Of a stretch of 64,000 nt of DNA, positions 36,201-47,738 are shown in pieces (the stretch's first letter is position 1; every line of letters begins with the position of its first letter). The DNA lies in contig CM070721.1 of the NCBI GenBank assembly GCA_036346275.1, positions 49,811,869-49,875,868 on the forward strand. Direction: 5' to 3'. The notes under the pieces were generated by a model. That model did not search any database, was not told the DNA's origin, and worked only from the letters and a program-made list of their open reading frames with translations. Both the position numbers and the translations under genes were made by a program. Origin of the DNA: Otatea glauca (taxonomy: Eukaryota > Streptophyta > Magnoliopsida > Poales > Poaceae).

Positions 36201-39200
36201 GCCTAAGTCTATAGGATTGTGAAAGAAACACGCCAGACAAGAGTGACAAAACAAGAGCTGACCTCCAAAAGGAAGCAGATACGTGGAAGTATTCCCATCC
36301 GAACAAGACCAGCAGCAACATCTTGTCCAGACAAAACAACGTCATCTTGAACGGTGTGTTTCTCATCACCTTCTTCCTCGTCATTTTCACCATAATGTGG
36401 GAGTATATTGGATGGTTTTGTGTTGTATTTCCAAAAACCCCCTTCAAGAAAACCTCCATCCAGGTCAGGTTTGCTACGAAAAACAGGAGCTGTGCAGATA
36501 TCATTCCCCATATCTGCTACTTTCTGCAGGTGGGGAGACCAATCAAAGAAGACTCAAATCTGCAATGAAAATAAACTAGACAATACATAGCAAAGTTACC
36601 TCTGAAAATTCAAAATATGTCTCATTCATGTCATAGGTCAGCATAACATTAATAACTTTAGCACAAGTCAAAACTACAGAATCATGGTTATCATCCAATG
36701 CCATCCTGCAAGTGCTTCAGTTAGTGACAGAAAAAGAAAAGTAGAAGAAATAATAGGAAAGGAAGACATATGCCATAACAAAGTCTCAAATTGGTGCCTT
36801 AGACATACAGAAATACAGTGTAAAACATTTCAATGTTACATTTGCTTACTGTTGTTCATGTGGATTTTCCACTGCAATTTTCCTTGATTTAAACCCGTGA
36901 CCTATGGGTTGTGAGCCTTACAATGATTGCACCAGTTCCCACCCTCTCAGAAAAATAATATAAAACCCCAGGCAGCAGCTAGGTAGGTCATAGCTCTTTC
37001 AGTATATAACTTTACCAATAAAACCCCATGAGGAAACAGCAAATACGACAGAAGAAAAAATATAATAAGGCAGGGGCTATATGTTAACATCTTCTTACAA
37101 GTGATAACAACTAATGGATGGGATGGCCATAAGCTATTAATACGTACCTTCTAACATGACGAAATAAGAAGCCCAGTAACTGAAGCACACATTTTCATGT
37201 ATTGCAGCATTTTAAGCATGGTTGTCATCGCGTCACCAAGGCATCCTGTTGGCTGGAGGCAGACCACGGGACCGTTCGCCTAGGCCCTAGGTCTTTAGGC
37301 AAGCACGGAACACACCACCCTCACTTCCGCCGCTGCTGCCCCCCTCTCCAACTAATTTCCTCTGCCATCGTGCTTCCACTCCCCACCACCGCCGCCACCA
37401 GGTCACCTCAACTCAGGTTAGTCTTCTCCCACCTTTCTTCTTTCTTTGCTTTGATTTGCTCTGCTCGTGTGCTCCCTCTTGCTCTCTGCTCTGCTCTTGC
37501 GCTACTTCTTGCTCTTTGCTTTTATGCTCTACTCTTGCTCGTTGGCTCACTGCTTCTTGCTTTGCTGCTTCTTGCACACTTCTTCTTGCTCGCTACTTCT
37601 TGCTCTGCAGGCTTGCTGCTTCTTGCTCTGCTGGCTCGCTGCTTCTTGCTTCTTTATTACCACCATCTAACCATCGCCATAGCGGGCGCCTAGGCATCCT
37701 AGCACCACCCCTCCCACAAAAAAAAACACCCCGGCTCGACACGACTTGCGAAAGTGCCGTGACAACCTTGATTTTAAGATAAGGGAACTAAGCATATAGT
37801 TCATGATAAGTTTGCCTAGCTATACTTGATAGAATTGTATAGTATATTTCGGTTCTCTTCACTATGATAAACTAACAATCTATTGTATGGCAGTAAGCAA
37901 GTCCGAATTGAACTCGTTGGTCCAGAAATAAATAGTATACCTTAGAGAGAGAACCAACTCTGGTTCAGGCCCAAGGGCATATGCCCAAACTGCTTGCCAA
38001 TTATCAACCTTGTCAGCGCAATTCATTTCTTTAACATTATCAATTAGCTCCATCTTATGCAGGCTGTGCAATGCCCTATTCAGAATAGAAGCAAGAAGCT
38101 GCAGAGCTAGTACACGCTGCCCAGGAACCTACAATTTGAACATTAAAGATGATTGCATGGCATTTCTAGAGCTTGCAAGATTTTTGAAACACACTTTAAA
38201 AAATGCTGTGAAAAATATCAAGTAGTTCTTCATAATGTAAGGTTTGTGAATTCAATGAGGCAGGGGATACTTACTACCCTCCCCACACACCCATCCACAC
38301 CCAACCAACAAAAATACAACAGCCAAGTATCTTGAACTTGGTCTGCATCATCTACTGATGATCAGAATTACTAGTTTAGTAGCTAATGATTCTAGACAAA
38401 CCAATTTACCAAATAGCCTCACCTAGCATATTTAGAGGCTGTTTTTTTTTGGGGGCTGTGCTTCAGCTTTGGGCTAAAAGCCCCCCAAACAGCATAACTG
38501 CAAAGCAACTGAGAAGCTAAGCCACAGCAAAAGCACCCTCCAAAGCTGCAGCCGCTGGAGAGAAGCTTTTCAGTTGTGGTTTTGCTCGACCGCCTCCCAC
38601 CTCGCTCGCTCTGCTGTCTCCTCGCCCGGTCGCCTCCCCAACTTCCTCCCCCCCCCCCCCCACAAAAAAAAAAAAGCTACAACTGCAGCAGCCAGTTTGC
38701 CAAGCGGCATAACGAGAAAAGCCACAGCCGCCGGCTACATCTGCTTTTCAGCCCAGCCGCAGCCCCCCAAACAGGCCCTTAGCGTGTCATGCTGCAACAA
38801 ATGCATGCAACATAAATATTAAATAGTACAATTAAAGTAAAGTTCAACTGACCATCCAACTGAATGTGGAATGAATTAAGCATCAAGCAGATGTTGATAT
38901 TGCAAATCTAGCAACCTATGATGCACCGATACTTCGCTGAACTACCGTACCCGTATCCGATACGGCGATACGGTATCGGAAAAGTATCGGAGAATTCCAG
39001 CAAAAAAAAAATTAAAAAAAATCACCGATACTTCGGCGATACTTCGCGATACTTCTCCGATACCTGAGGCCCATTTCCTCTTGCCTTAGCCCAAAAAGCC
39101 CAATACTTATAAAAACCCTAAGCCTCTCCCAAAGAAGAGATGTTAATGACATTACTGAACCACCGCAGCTCCCGCCGCTGCTCTTCTCCCGCCGCCGCTC

Positions 39201-41216
39201 TTCTCCCCCCGCCGCTCTTCTCCTGCCGCCGCTGCTCTTCTCCCGTCGCTGCTCTGCTCGTCCTCCTAGCAGCTCCACCGGCCGACGCCCTCCTCCCAGC
39301 AGCCGCCTCTGCTTCCTCGCAGCGCCGCCAGAGCTCCCGGCCACGCTCTTCTCCCGCAAGCATAGCCCCGCCGCCGCTCAGAGCAGCCTCCCGCCACTGC
39401 GCTCGCTTGTCCTCCCAGCAGCTCACCACGGCGCCTCCTCCCAAAGAGCCTCCACCTGGCGCTCCCTCCCAGAGCTCCAATAGTGGCGTGAAGATGAGCA
39501 TGAACAGGATCATTTTACATCAAATACACTTCGAATTATTGCTATAATGCCTCTCCACTCTCAAGGTAACATTGCCTCTACAGTTTCTTATTTTACAATA
39601 CATATATACTTGACATATCGACGTATCCTTGTTTTTGAAAATTTTCGTATCGCCGTACCCTTATCGCCGTACCCGTATCGCGTATCGGTGCTACATAGCT
39701 AGCAACTACCCATACTTGGATAAGTGTTTGAACAAGTATGTACCACATAATTGATTATGCATGATACGATGCCCTCAAAAAGTTGAAAAAAGAAATCCAT
39801 ATATATGTAAATGTTCGTATTGCCAATTGATATCCATCCACCATCTGGTTAAGTTATATAAAACAAACCATGCTCCTGGTAAGTGCCACTGCCTCATTGA
39901 TTGTGTAGCCCACAGCTGCAGGATCTCCCTCTGTTCGAAGGAAGTCACGCTCGGCTACGCTTTCTGCATGTGTCTTCTTGCCTATAAGCGGGAAAGACAG
40001 GTTGTCATACTATCATAATTGAAGCCAAAGTAACTCAAGAGAGCAAAAATGAAATAACATACCATCTTGTTGCTCCTCACAAGGTTGAAACCCCAAAATA
40101 TCTCCATCCAATGCGAACCTACATAACCTGATCCGCTCCACTCTCTCACTCCATACCTTCCAAGAGTGTCCACTATGCTCACCAGCAGTCAACCAATCAC
40201 CTGGCATAGCCCTTGCAGTCTTCTCTGGCACTGAAATTTGACCTTTGTCCTTTCCCCCACCTTTCCTGCCCACAGACTTCTCCTTCCCCCGCCGCCTCAG
40301 CATCTCCACCAATGTCGGGTCCATCCTATTCAAAATATCTGCCTGTTCCTCCATGATCTCCCCTGCCGACATCCCCGCCAGCCTAGCCATGTTCTCTGCA
40401 TTAATCTCCTCTGCAAGCGATAATTCCCCACCATCCAATTGCATGCCCTCTCCTCGCAATTCCACAACCCCAGCCACACCTGCCTTCGTCGAATCATCCT
40501 TCCCATCAATCTGCTTCATCGCCTTCCTCAATGCCACATCAGACACCAAAGCCACAGGATCCAATTCCTCCCTACTATTTCCACTGTCCAGTTGCATGCC
40601 ATCTTTCCCCAATCCCCTCTCCCCCGTTCCAGCACCCACCTTCGAAGCCACAGGATCAATTTTCTGCGGGTTATTTTTGTTCGGATGCAGTGTCTTCACC
40701 TGCCTCCTCTTGGGAGCTGCATCGTCAGCGACAAACTCTCGCCACCGGCTCAAATCCATTCCCTTCCTCTCCTTCCTCCTCACCGGGCCTGCCGCGGCGG
40801 TCCCGGGCTGGCAGTCCGTCTCGTCCACGTCCATCCCGTTCTCCTCCCCGTCCCCCTCCACCTTGCCGGCATCCTTCGCGGCGGGATTCCAGTGCTGCGG
40901 AAGAGCAGTTTATCAGTCCGAGAGTACAAGGAAGCACTAACCGAAGCGAAGGGGAGCGGGTTGCTGGGTTCAGCGCTAGGGTTTCGAGGGGGAAGGGGCA
41001 GCGGCTTACGGGACCGTGGGAGCGGTGGCGGGCGACGGGGAAGGGGAGGACGGTGGGGCGGGGCGCGGAGGAGGGCGCCGCGGCGGAGAATCCCTTCTCG
41101 ACGATGGCGCCGACGAGGTGGGAGGGAGGCAGCGCGGGGTCGAAGGGCTCCTCCACGACCTTGCGGCGCGCGGGGCGGGTGCCGGGCTCGTGCTTCCGCT
41201 TCGTCCCGTCGTCCAT
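30244..41216 (-). CDS. IYO: MINIYO / RPAP1-like RNA polymerase II-associated elongation regulator
   Basis: Ten exons (plus coordinates, transcription order): 41010-41216, 40063-40894, 39869-39981, 37941-38128, 36600-36705, 36263-36523, 34679-34867, 31679-33982, 30521-30724, 30244-30396. Every junction is GT-AG and phases add up to 4,557 nt, 1,518 residues plus stop, the usual size of plant MINIYO. Residues about 231-272 form the RPAP1 N-terminal motif (EEINAENMARLAG, then MDPTLVEMLRRRG). About 321-390 carry the RPAP1 C-terminal motif (ERIRLCRFALDGDIL). The rest is helical, armadillo-like. In Arabidopsis, MINIYO binds Pol II and Elongator, and its nuclear entry switches cells to differentiation; the same role is inferred here. 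Intron 3 has the weaker donor GTTTGT. Start: first ATG of the GC-rich first exon, giving MDDGTKRKHEPG. The frame is fully open, so the gene looks functional despite intron insertions. Confidence 0.95.
30797..31417. mobile_element. Non-autonomous hAT element in MINIYO intron 8 (621 bp)
   Basis: A perfect 8-bp duplication ACTACAAG (30789-30796, 31418-31425) flanks ends CTATGATGTACAGACAC and, read inward on the minus strand, CTGTGTAGCACCGACAG. The interior holds degenerate copies of the CGATAC/GTATCGG motif near the right end. It belongs to the same family as 38916-39698. Confidence 0.88.
35139..35431 (-). mobile_element. Probable solo copia-type LTR in MINIYO intron 6
   Basis: The minus strand starts TGTTAGATAGAATCTTAGC at 35431 and carries the order typical of a copia LTR: TTAGGAGTCCTATGCC, then ATTCATCAAGCAAGAAATAAA. 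The left limit is uncertain and no target duplication was found, so the type is inferred from overall resemblance. Confidence 0.55.
37217..37770. mobile_element. Non-autonomous hAT element in MINIYO intron 4 (554 bp)
   Basis: A perfect 8-bp duplication ATTTTAAG (37209-37216, 37771-37778). The ends are CATGGTTGTCA and, from the other side, CAAGGTTGTCA, with one mismatch. The interior 37440-37650 is a CT-rich low-complexity stretch with repeated CTTGCTC units, which opens spurious leucine/serine/cysteine frames on the plus strand. Confidence 0.9.
38435..38778. mobile_element. Tourist/Harbinger-like MITE in MINIYO intron 3 (344 bp)
   Basis: The 3-bp duplication TTA (38432-38434, 38779-38781) and ends GAGGCTGTTT and GGGCCTGTTTGGGGGGC (from the right, minus strand) fit the PIF/Harbinger class. 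The arms are long inverted repeats rich in GCTGCAGC-type motifs. A C-run followed by an A-run lies at about 38649-38675. Confidence 0.85.
38916..39698. mobile_element. hAT element in MINIYO intron 3, with GC-rich insert (783 bp)
   Basis: A perfect 8-bp duplication CTAGCAAC (38908-38915, 39699-39706). The ends are CTATGATGCACCGATAC and, from the right, CTATGTAGCACCGATAC. Both subterminal regions carry clustered CGATAC / GTATCG motifs. Between 39110 and 39500 lies a GC-rich block with CCGCCGCT repeats, unlike the related element at 30797-31417; it may be captured DNA or the remnant 5' end of a coding unit. No transposase domain is visible. Confidence 0.9.
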
Positions 41217-41570
41217 GGGTGTGGCTAGCTTGGGGTTTGGTGTGTACTGGAGCGCTCCGCGGTGATCGGCGAGGGGGGTTTAAGGGAAGTGGGGATTTGT
41301 TTTGTTTTGGTTTGGTTTGGTTTGGTGCGTACACAGCAGTTTACGGCAAGCTGAGGTCACAGCGTGGCCTCAAATTCCATCGCCCTTTTTCGTTTTCAAA
41401 TTTCAATCGGATGATTGTGACGAGTTTTTATGTCAACATGTGCTTATATATGTATATTATTATACCTAAGTCTTTTCATAGAGAGGGATTAGACCTAATC
41501 CTTTCGGATTGGAAGGGATTTTAGTTCAAATTTCCATTTCCATCCGAAAGGTTTGAATAGTGCCACAGGG
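41217..41570 (-). promoter_or_regulatory. MINIYO upstream region
   Basis: The 350 bp upstream of the start codon probably hold the 5' UTR and core promoter. A short TTTGG microsatellite (about four units, 41305-41325) is CCAAA on the coding strand. No clear TATA box is seen, which would fit a broadly expressed gene. A small inverted repeat around ATCCTTTCGGATTGGAAGG lies at about 41490-41560. Confidence 0.45.
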
Positions 41571-41907
41571 TAGCCAAACAAGTACTATGAGATATACATC
41601 GAAATGTTTCCCTTGTATTAACATCTATTTTCGAGAGAATAAAAGGAACACTAGGCTAAAACCAAACTTACATAACTAAAAATTTGCAAAATATTTTAAT
41701 GCAGATGTCATGTATCATACTGTATTTAGCAACCAGAGATCATTGGTGTTGCAGGATACTTCTACAATTTACCCTCGTCCCCAGAAAATCTTGATATCTA
41801 TAATACAGCTTTGGGCACCAACTTCTATTGTACTATATTTTGTAAATCTAAAATGATAAAATATTTTAAAAATATTTTAAAAACAAAAAATGCAGAAGTT
41901 AGATATT

Positions 41908-42584
41908 GTGCGTTTGGTTGATTGGATGAGGTTGGATGGGATATAACCATCCAGTCTAGATGGGATGGAGCCATTCAGGTGGTTGTTTGGTTAAGTGGAT
42001 ACGGATGAGCTAATTTTGTATTTGGTTAGATGGATGAGAATGGATAGAAAAGGTCAATTTTTTGTTTGGTTGGATGGATGGGCTAGTTGTAATCAAGGTT
42101 TTGAAATTTTGGTTTGAAATTTTTGGATAAAATTTGACTTAAATTTGAATTTTTTTGGACAAAATTTGACCGAAAATTGAATTTTTGAAGAAAAAAAACC
42201 ATTGACCAAAATTTGAATTTTCAGACAAAAAATGAATTTTCGGACAAAACTTGGCAGAAATTTGAATTTTCAAAAAAAAATTGGACAAATTTTGAATTTT
42301 CGGTCAAAGTTTGACCGAAAATTTGAATTTTTGGACAAAATTTGAATTTGAATGAGTAAACTTCGGCGAAATTTGAATTTGACCGAGTACACCTCTTCAT
42401 GCAACAAACTGGATGAGCCTGTCCGGCATTTTTCTTTGGGTGACTTTTATCGAGTATCTTGAGAGAATATTCTAAAAAACTGGATATTCATATCCTATCC
42501 ATCCACACATCCAAACAATTGGATGACTCTAAATCCATAGATAGCCATATCTCATCCACCTTCATCCACCCAACCAAACGCCAC
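41908..42584. mobile_element. Harbinger-like element with long inverted ends (677 bp)
   Basis: The ends are GTGCGTTTGGTTG and, from the right, GTGGCGTTTGGTTG, followed by GGATGGATG-rich subterminal sequence on both sides. The right copy of the duplication at about 47810-47830 lacks it, giving an empty site. The 3-bp duplication is not clear here, but two relatives in the window are flanked by TAA. No coding capacity. Confidence 0.7.
42085..42400. repeat. Tandem array of an AAATTTGACCGAAATTTGAATTTT-like unit
   Basis: About ten degenerate copies of a unit of roughly 28-32 bp, with recurring TTTGAATTTT and GGACAAAATTTGACC, inside the Harbinger-like element. Confidence 0.75.
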
Positions 42585-43610
42585 ATCCATGTTGTTTGGC
42601 AACTTACATGTACGTGGACTACACTACTCCTACCCTCACACTTTAAATCGATAGAAGAATAGTTAAGTGTTGCTAAGATTGTTAAACTACATTAACAAGC
42701 TGTAACACCCTGAATTTTGAAAAAAAAATATTAAGCATTTATTTCTGATTTTCTGATAGTTTTCTTGATTTTTTAGCATTTTATAAATGATTTTTGCTAT
42801 TTTCATATTTAAATAAATAATTTATTTTATAAAATTAAAAATCAAACTATGCTTAAAATAATTTTATTAAGTTCAAGATGTCTCAATGTATTTTTGATAA
42901 TTTTTTAGAATTTTTAAACTTTATTTGCTATTTTTATAAAAAGCTTTCTATTAATCTCAAATTTTAAAAAAGAATCCTCTTACTGACAGGTGGGACCTGA
43001 CCTCACCTTTCAAGTTCATCTTCTACCTCTAGAACTTGGCCTTTCTCTCTCTTCCTCCATTCCTCCATTGCTAACCAAACTGAGCTCCAAATTTCGTGTT
43101 TTTGCGCCTTTTTCTTCCCCCATCGTGTGCAACTGAACCCATGCCTTATCCTGACCTCCCTAATCCCCTTCACCGGCTTATCCATCCCACGATCCTCACG
43201 CCATGTTCGCAAGCGTTTGTTCGTGTGACTACCACCTTCTTGCTTGACTTTCTCCCTTATCCGAGCCCTCTCCGAGACACCCATTCCATTTTTGTCATTG
43301 CCAAACTCTCCCTCTTCTTCATTTGCCAGGAATGCCACCGAAGCCGGAGCTTCTTCCCCGACACCAACCGTTGTGCTCCTACCTCGTCGCCATAGCCCCA
43401 AAGCTCCTCCTTCCTCGCAGACCGCGTCACGAGGTGTGCCTCGCCTTCCTCTTTCTTTCCCTCTCCATTCTCCAGTTCCCTCCTCCTGTCGCCGAATTTT
43501 GCATTTTTTTTCCTGGCTGGCCGAAGCCCCTTCCCCACCATGCCCCGCCTCTCACACCCAACACCGTCACTGCCGACCAAGCCCCGCACCAACACCGCTT
43601 GGCATGCTAG

Positions 43611-45081
43611 CAAGGATTGAAATCTCGGTTTGCTATAAATATCGTCTGTGGCCAGAGAACGAAGTCTTGGCAAGATCTCACTATTTCAAACAAATTCTAG
43701 CCAAATTATAAAATCAGAATTTGAATTCCGGTTTTTTGAACCGAGATCTCGGCCGGTTTTGCCAAGATCATGGAAAAATTGGACGGCAAGAAGAATGGCC
43801 CAAACAGTATCAAAACCATTTTAAATTTTTTGTGGATATTCATGACACATCAGTGATGTTCCCATAAAAATGTCAGATGATTATCAAATTTGAGGAATTT
43901 TCAAAAATTCAAACATTGCTACTGTCCTGATAAAACTCTGACCAGGGAATTTGAACCAAATGAAAAATGAAACAAACCACATTAGAAAATTTTGAAATTT
44001 TTTATGCATGGTTATGAAGCATCACTAATGTTCCCATAAAATTTTTAGATGATGATCAAGCTTCATGATTTAAAAATTCGTAAAGTCCTACTATCGTCAT
44101 AAAAGCTTTACCAGCAAACTTCAACCAAATGAAAAATAGTACAAACCACGTTAGAAAATTTTGAAAAAAATTTTTGATGGTCCTGATGTATCATCAATGT
44201 TTCTATAAAGTTTCATCTGATTATCAAGCTTCAAGAAGTTCCAAAAATTCTCATAGTGCTACGTCCTCACAAAAGCCTGATGATCAATACATAGATTTGC
44301 CTTAGTAATCAAAAAATGTTTAAAACTTTTGAAAATTTTGCATAAGGGTTCTAAGGAAATTCTTAATATCTCATAAACATTTTGAATCATGATCACACTC
44401 CATTGAATTTATAAAATTCTTACAAGTACAGTGTACCATTTATGTTCTTTCTGTTTTTGATTTTTGAAATATAACAAATGAAGTTCAATGCATACATAGG
44501 TTTTATTGAGTAAACAAAAAATTTTAAAAAAATTTAAAATTTTACAAAATGTTAATTAGTAAATTCTTAATCTCTCATAAAAATTTTGGATCATGATCAC
44601 ACTCGACCAAATTTATAAAATTCTAACAATGTTATTGCCCCAATTATGTTCATTCAATTTTTTGTTTTTATAAGATAACAAATGAAGTTAAATTATTTTT
44701 AAATATTTTATGTATTATCCTACACTTCTTAGGATGGTACCATAAATTTTTCACATCATTATAAAGTACGTACAATTTTATAAAAATCAAATAGTGTTTC
44801 TACAGTTTTTAAAAAATATCTCAAAAATTCGGTTTTTCAACAAATTTTCATAGGAGATGACTTTCTTAAGGGTTATTAATCAATTTTCGATCAATTCCGA
44901 TCATCAAACATCAAAAACCGGTCAAAAACCCCGAGATCTCGACGAGGTAGGGTAAAATCTTGCCGAGATTTTCGAGATTACTATAGCAATTTAAATTTTT
45001 TTTACTTCGACCGGTATTTTAAAACTCATCCACCTCTGGTAAACGAGATCTTGTGAAATTTCAGCGAGATTTTAATCCTTG
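43611..45081. mobile_element. hAT-type element nested in the solo LTR (1,471 bp)
   Basis: The ends are CAAGGATTGAAATCTCG and, from the right, CAAGGATTAAAATCTCG. The 8-bp flanks CATGCTAG (43603-43610) and TATGCTAG (45082-45089) match at 7 of 8. There is no transposase; the interior is mostly a tandem array. Confidence 0.88.
43790..44810. repeat. Satellite-like tandem array inside the hAT element
   Basis: Units of about 165-180 bp recur with the landmarks AACCAAATGAAAAAT, ACAAACCACRTTAGAAAATT, GATGTTCCCATAAA-like and GATGATTATCAAGCTTCA-like, for example at 43956 and 44121. Five to six units can be followed, the last ones strongly degenerate and AT-rich. Confidence 0.75.
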
Positions 45082-47497
45082 TATGCTAGTGCCTGAGCTG
45101 GTACCATATACCGGGTGCACGATGCACCTGGGCGCCGAGCCGTGGACAGAGTCCACGAGACCGGGGGGCCCACCCGTCAGCAGCTAAGTTTTTAAAAAAA
45201 ATATTTGGCTAAAAAACATTTATGACGTAACCATTGTGTCATAATTCATTTTCCTTTAGAAAATAATTCAAAAATCCAAAATCAGGTCTAACATTAGCAT
45301 TGCACAATAAATTCAATTTTCCTTTAGAAAAATAATTCAAAAAATCATCTCTCTCTCATTTTCCTTGATTTAAATCTTCCAGAAGTCCGTTTGAACTCTG
45401 ATTAACTTCATTTTCTTCCTAAATTCATATAAAATCCTAAATTACTTATTTATACTAGTTTTGTATTTGAGTTTATTTAGATTTTATTTGAATTTGGTTG
45501 TTTTAATCGTATAGACTTCGGAGAGTCAGAATAGTTTGTGACCGTCGATCTAGATCACCAGGACTTCGATCAAGGCAAGTTATACTTTTGATCATATTGA
45601 ACCTAAATTTTTAAATTATATTTTGAATTTAAATCTTTGCATGCATAATTTTAGTAGATATACTTTTGGTCCCAATTTTAAAATAGTTATGCCCAAATTG
45701 TTCAATCCACATTTGAAATTTGAATATTTTATGTCATTGTAACCTTAAGTATGTACTCTTTAATTTTTGATGAATATTAAAATATTTAGAATAATTTCTT
45801 AGACATGCTTAGAATTGAAACTAGGTCTTTTGGGAATTTGTGCCAAATAAAGTTCTATTCAATTCTAAAACTATGCTTTGATATTCCATGTGTTGTCAAT
45901 TTAAATTAAAAATATGGTTTAGACTGGATGAGAATGGTTGACTAGTGGTTGTTGGGCAATTGAAAAGCTCACCTGGTTATTTAAGGACCGGTCTGTGAGC
46001 TGCTGAATGTAAAGTGTTACCGTACTACCACTCTGGTATGGGACAGACCTGGCTATCCATCTTGAAATATTCCATTGTTAATTGTTCCATTGGGTTGAAT
46101 TTGAAGTTGGTTAGATCGTCGCATGGTGCAAGAGGGGGCTTCTGACTAGGGCGGATTTAACCCTGTCAGTGGTAGAACTTTAGCGAACATGACTACATGA
46201 GATGGAGCATTTTAGGGTTCTTGTCATGATTTTCTCTGTCGCACACCAAAGTGGGTAAATGGCAAAAGGAGACAATCATGTCTTGTGGATAAAGTTGTAC
46301 AACCTCTGCAAAGTTTAAAACTAATCGATTAGCTGAGCCCTCAGTCATGGGCATGCTAAACAAGCCTTTCACATATTAGAATTGGATATTTCAAAAGTAA
46401 TCTCAAAAAAATTGAATTTTTGATGGAGTGATTCCATTAAATTTTAGATAGAGTGATTCCATTGTGGAAAAATTGGTTAAGCTCCAGGATGTATCCTGTC
46501 ATGAAAAATGTTTAAAAATAAAATGTTCTCTAAGTAAAATTGTGCATTTAGAATTTACTTAGAATATCTAAAAACTTACTGCTTTGTGCAAAATTTAACC
46601 ATAATGCCTTCCTTTGTCACCTTAGCATTAATAATGCATTCCCATGTAACTTGTAGAGTACTTTCTAGTACTCACCCTTGTTCATTTTGTTGTTTTAGAG
46701 GAGTTATATTTCGAGGGTGAGGACCAGAAGGATTAGGCCACTTCCCCAATCGATTGCCTGTAGCAATTCTATTGGGCTTTTCTACTATTTTATTTTACTT
46801 CCACTGTGTTATTTTGTTTGTTCTGCGTGCCACACTTATTGTAAACTCCTATTATCCATAATGTGATTTTGATATGTCCTGATATCATCTTTGTTGTGTG
46901 TACTAGTATTTTTGGGACTAATACGGGATACACAGAGGATTTCAGGGTTTTATTCCTAGGTCTGACACAAGCTCCCAATCTCCAACACACACGCTAGACT
47001 ACATAAACTCATGTTTTTGTCATCTAACTGAAAAGTATAAATATACTTGACCTTTTGTCTAGGGTGTATACATTGTGCAACCCAAGATTTAGGAGTAGCC
47101 ATGCAAATTACTTTGGCTCGAGCAATAAACCAACATGGAATAATTACACTTTAGATTTCTTCAATAGACAAATATATTGAAACGAATATTCACGAAGCCA
47201 TAGACAAATATAGAGAAATGAAGGGAGTACATTTTGTATCCAAATAAGTCCTTTCTGATATACATGGAAATGTTTCCCCTATATAGTTGTATTAATATCT
47301 ATTTTCAAGAAAATAAAAGAAACAATAGGCTAAAACCAACCTTGCATAACTAATAAATTGCAAAATATTTAAAGTAGATATCATGTACTATATTTATCAA
47401 TGGGAGGTCATTGGTGTTGTGGGATACTTGTACAATTTACCCAACGTCCCCCCCCCCCCCCCACAGACACACCTCTCTCGGAAAATCTTGATATATA

Positions 47498-47738
47498 CTC
47501 CCTCCGTTTCAAAATATAAGACGTGCATGTAGTTCTAATGATCTTTTCTCTCTTTTGCCCTTAATCTTCCCTCTCTCTTTAACATTATGAATAAACACCC
47601 ACATAACTATCATCTCTCTCTTATTTCCAAGACATTATCATCATAGACACTATGATCATTTTCCTCTACTATTTCCTTGTTTTCATGTGCTCCTCAATCA
47701 CATGCTCAAGCAAAATATACCTTATAAAAAGAAGGGAG
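47498..47738. mobile_element. Stowaway-like MITE (241 bp)
   Basis: It starts CTCCCTCCGTTTCAAAATAT and ends with the complement-like CTTATAAAAAGAAGGGAG, flanked by TA on both sides. The left duplication copy at about 41800 shows a single TA, so the insertion is later than the duplication. A run of about 17 C lies just upstream at 47446-47462. Confidence 0.92.

Larger units (their letters stand above)
42701..46967 (+). mobile_element. Solo LTR of a Tekay/Del-type Ty3-gypsy element (4,267 bp with a nested insert)
   Basis: It starts TGTAACACCCTGAATTTTG and ends GGTCTGACA, flanked by the perfect 5-bp duplication CAAGC (42696-42700, 46968-46972). The related right-hand duplication copy at 47935 shows the unoccupied site. 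Without the nested hAT and its duplication it is about 2.8 kb. It shares the GGTGGGACC / GTCCACGA / GGGTGCAC region with the other two chromovirus LTRs but differs enough to be another subfamily. Confidence 0.92.

Noticed and set aside
37456..37782. Plus-strand open frames rich in Leu, Ser and Cys
   Set aside because: They are read from CT-rich low-complexity repeats inside a hAT element in MINIYO intron 4.
40245..41524. Plus-strand open frames of 231, 361 and 244 codons
   Set aside because: They are antisense to MINIYO exons 1 and 2, whose frame is confirmed by splice phases and RPAP1 motifs.
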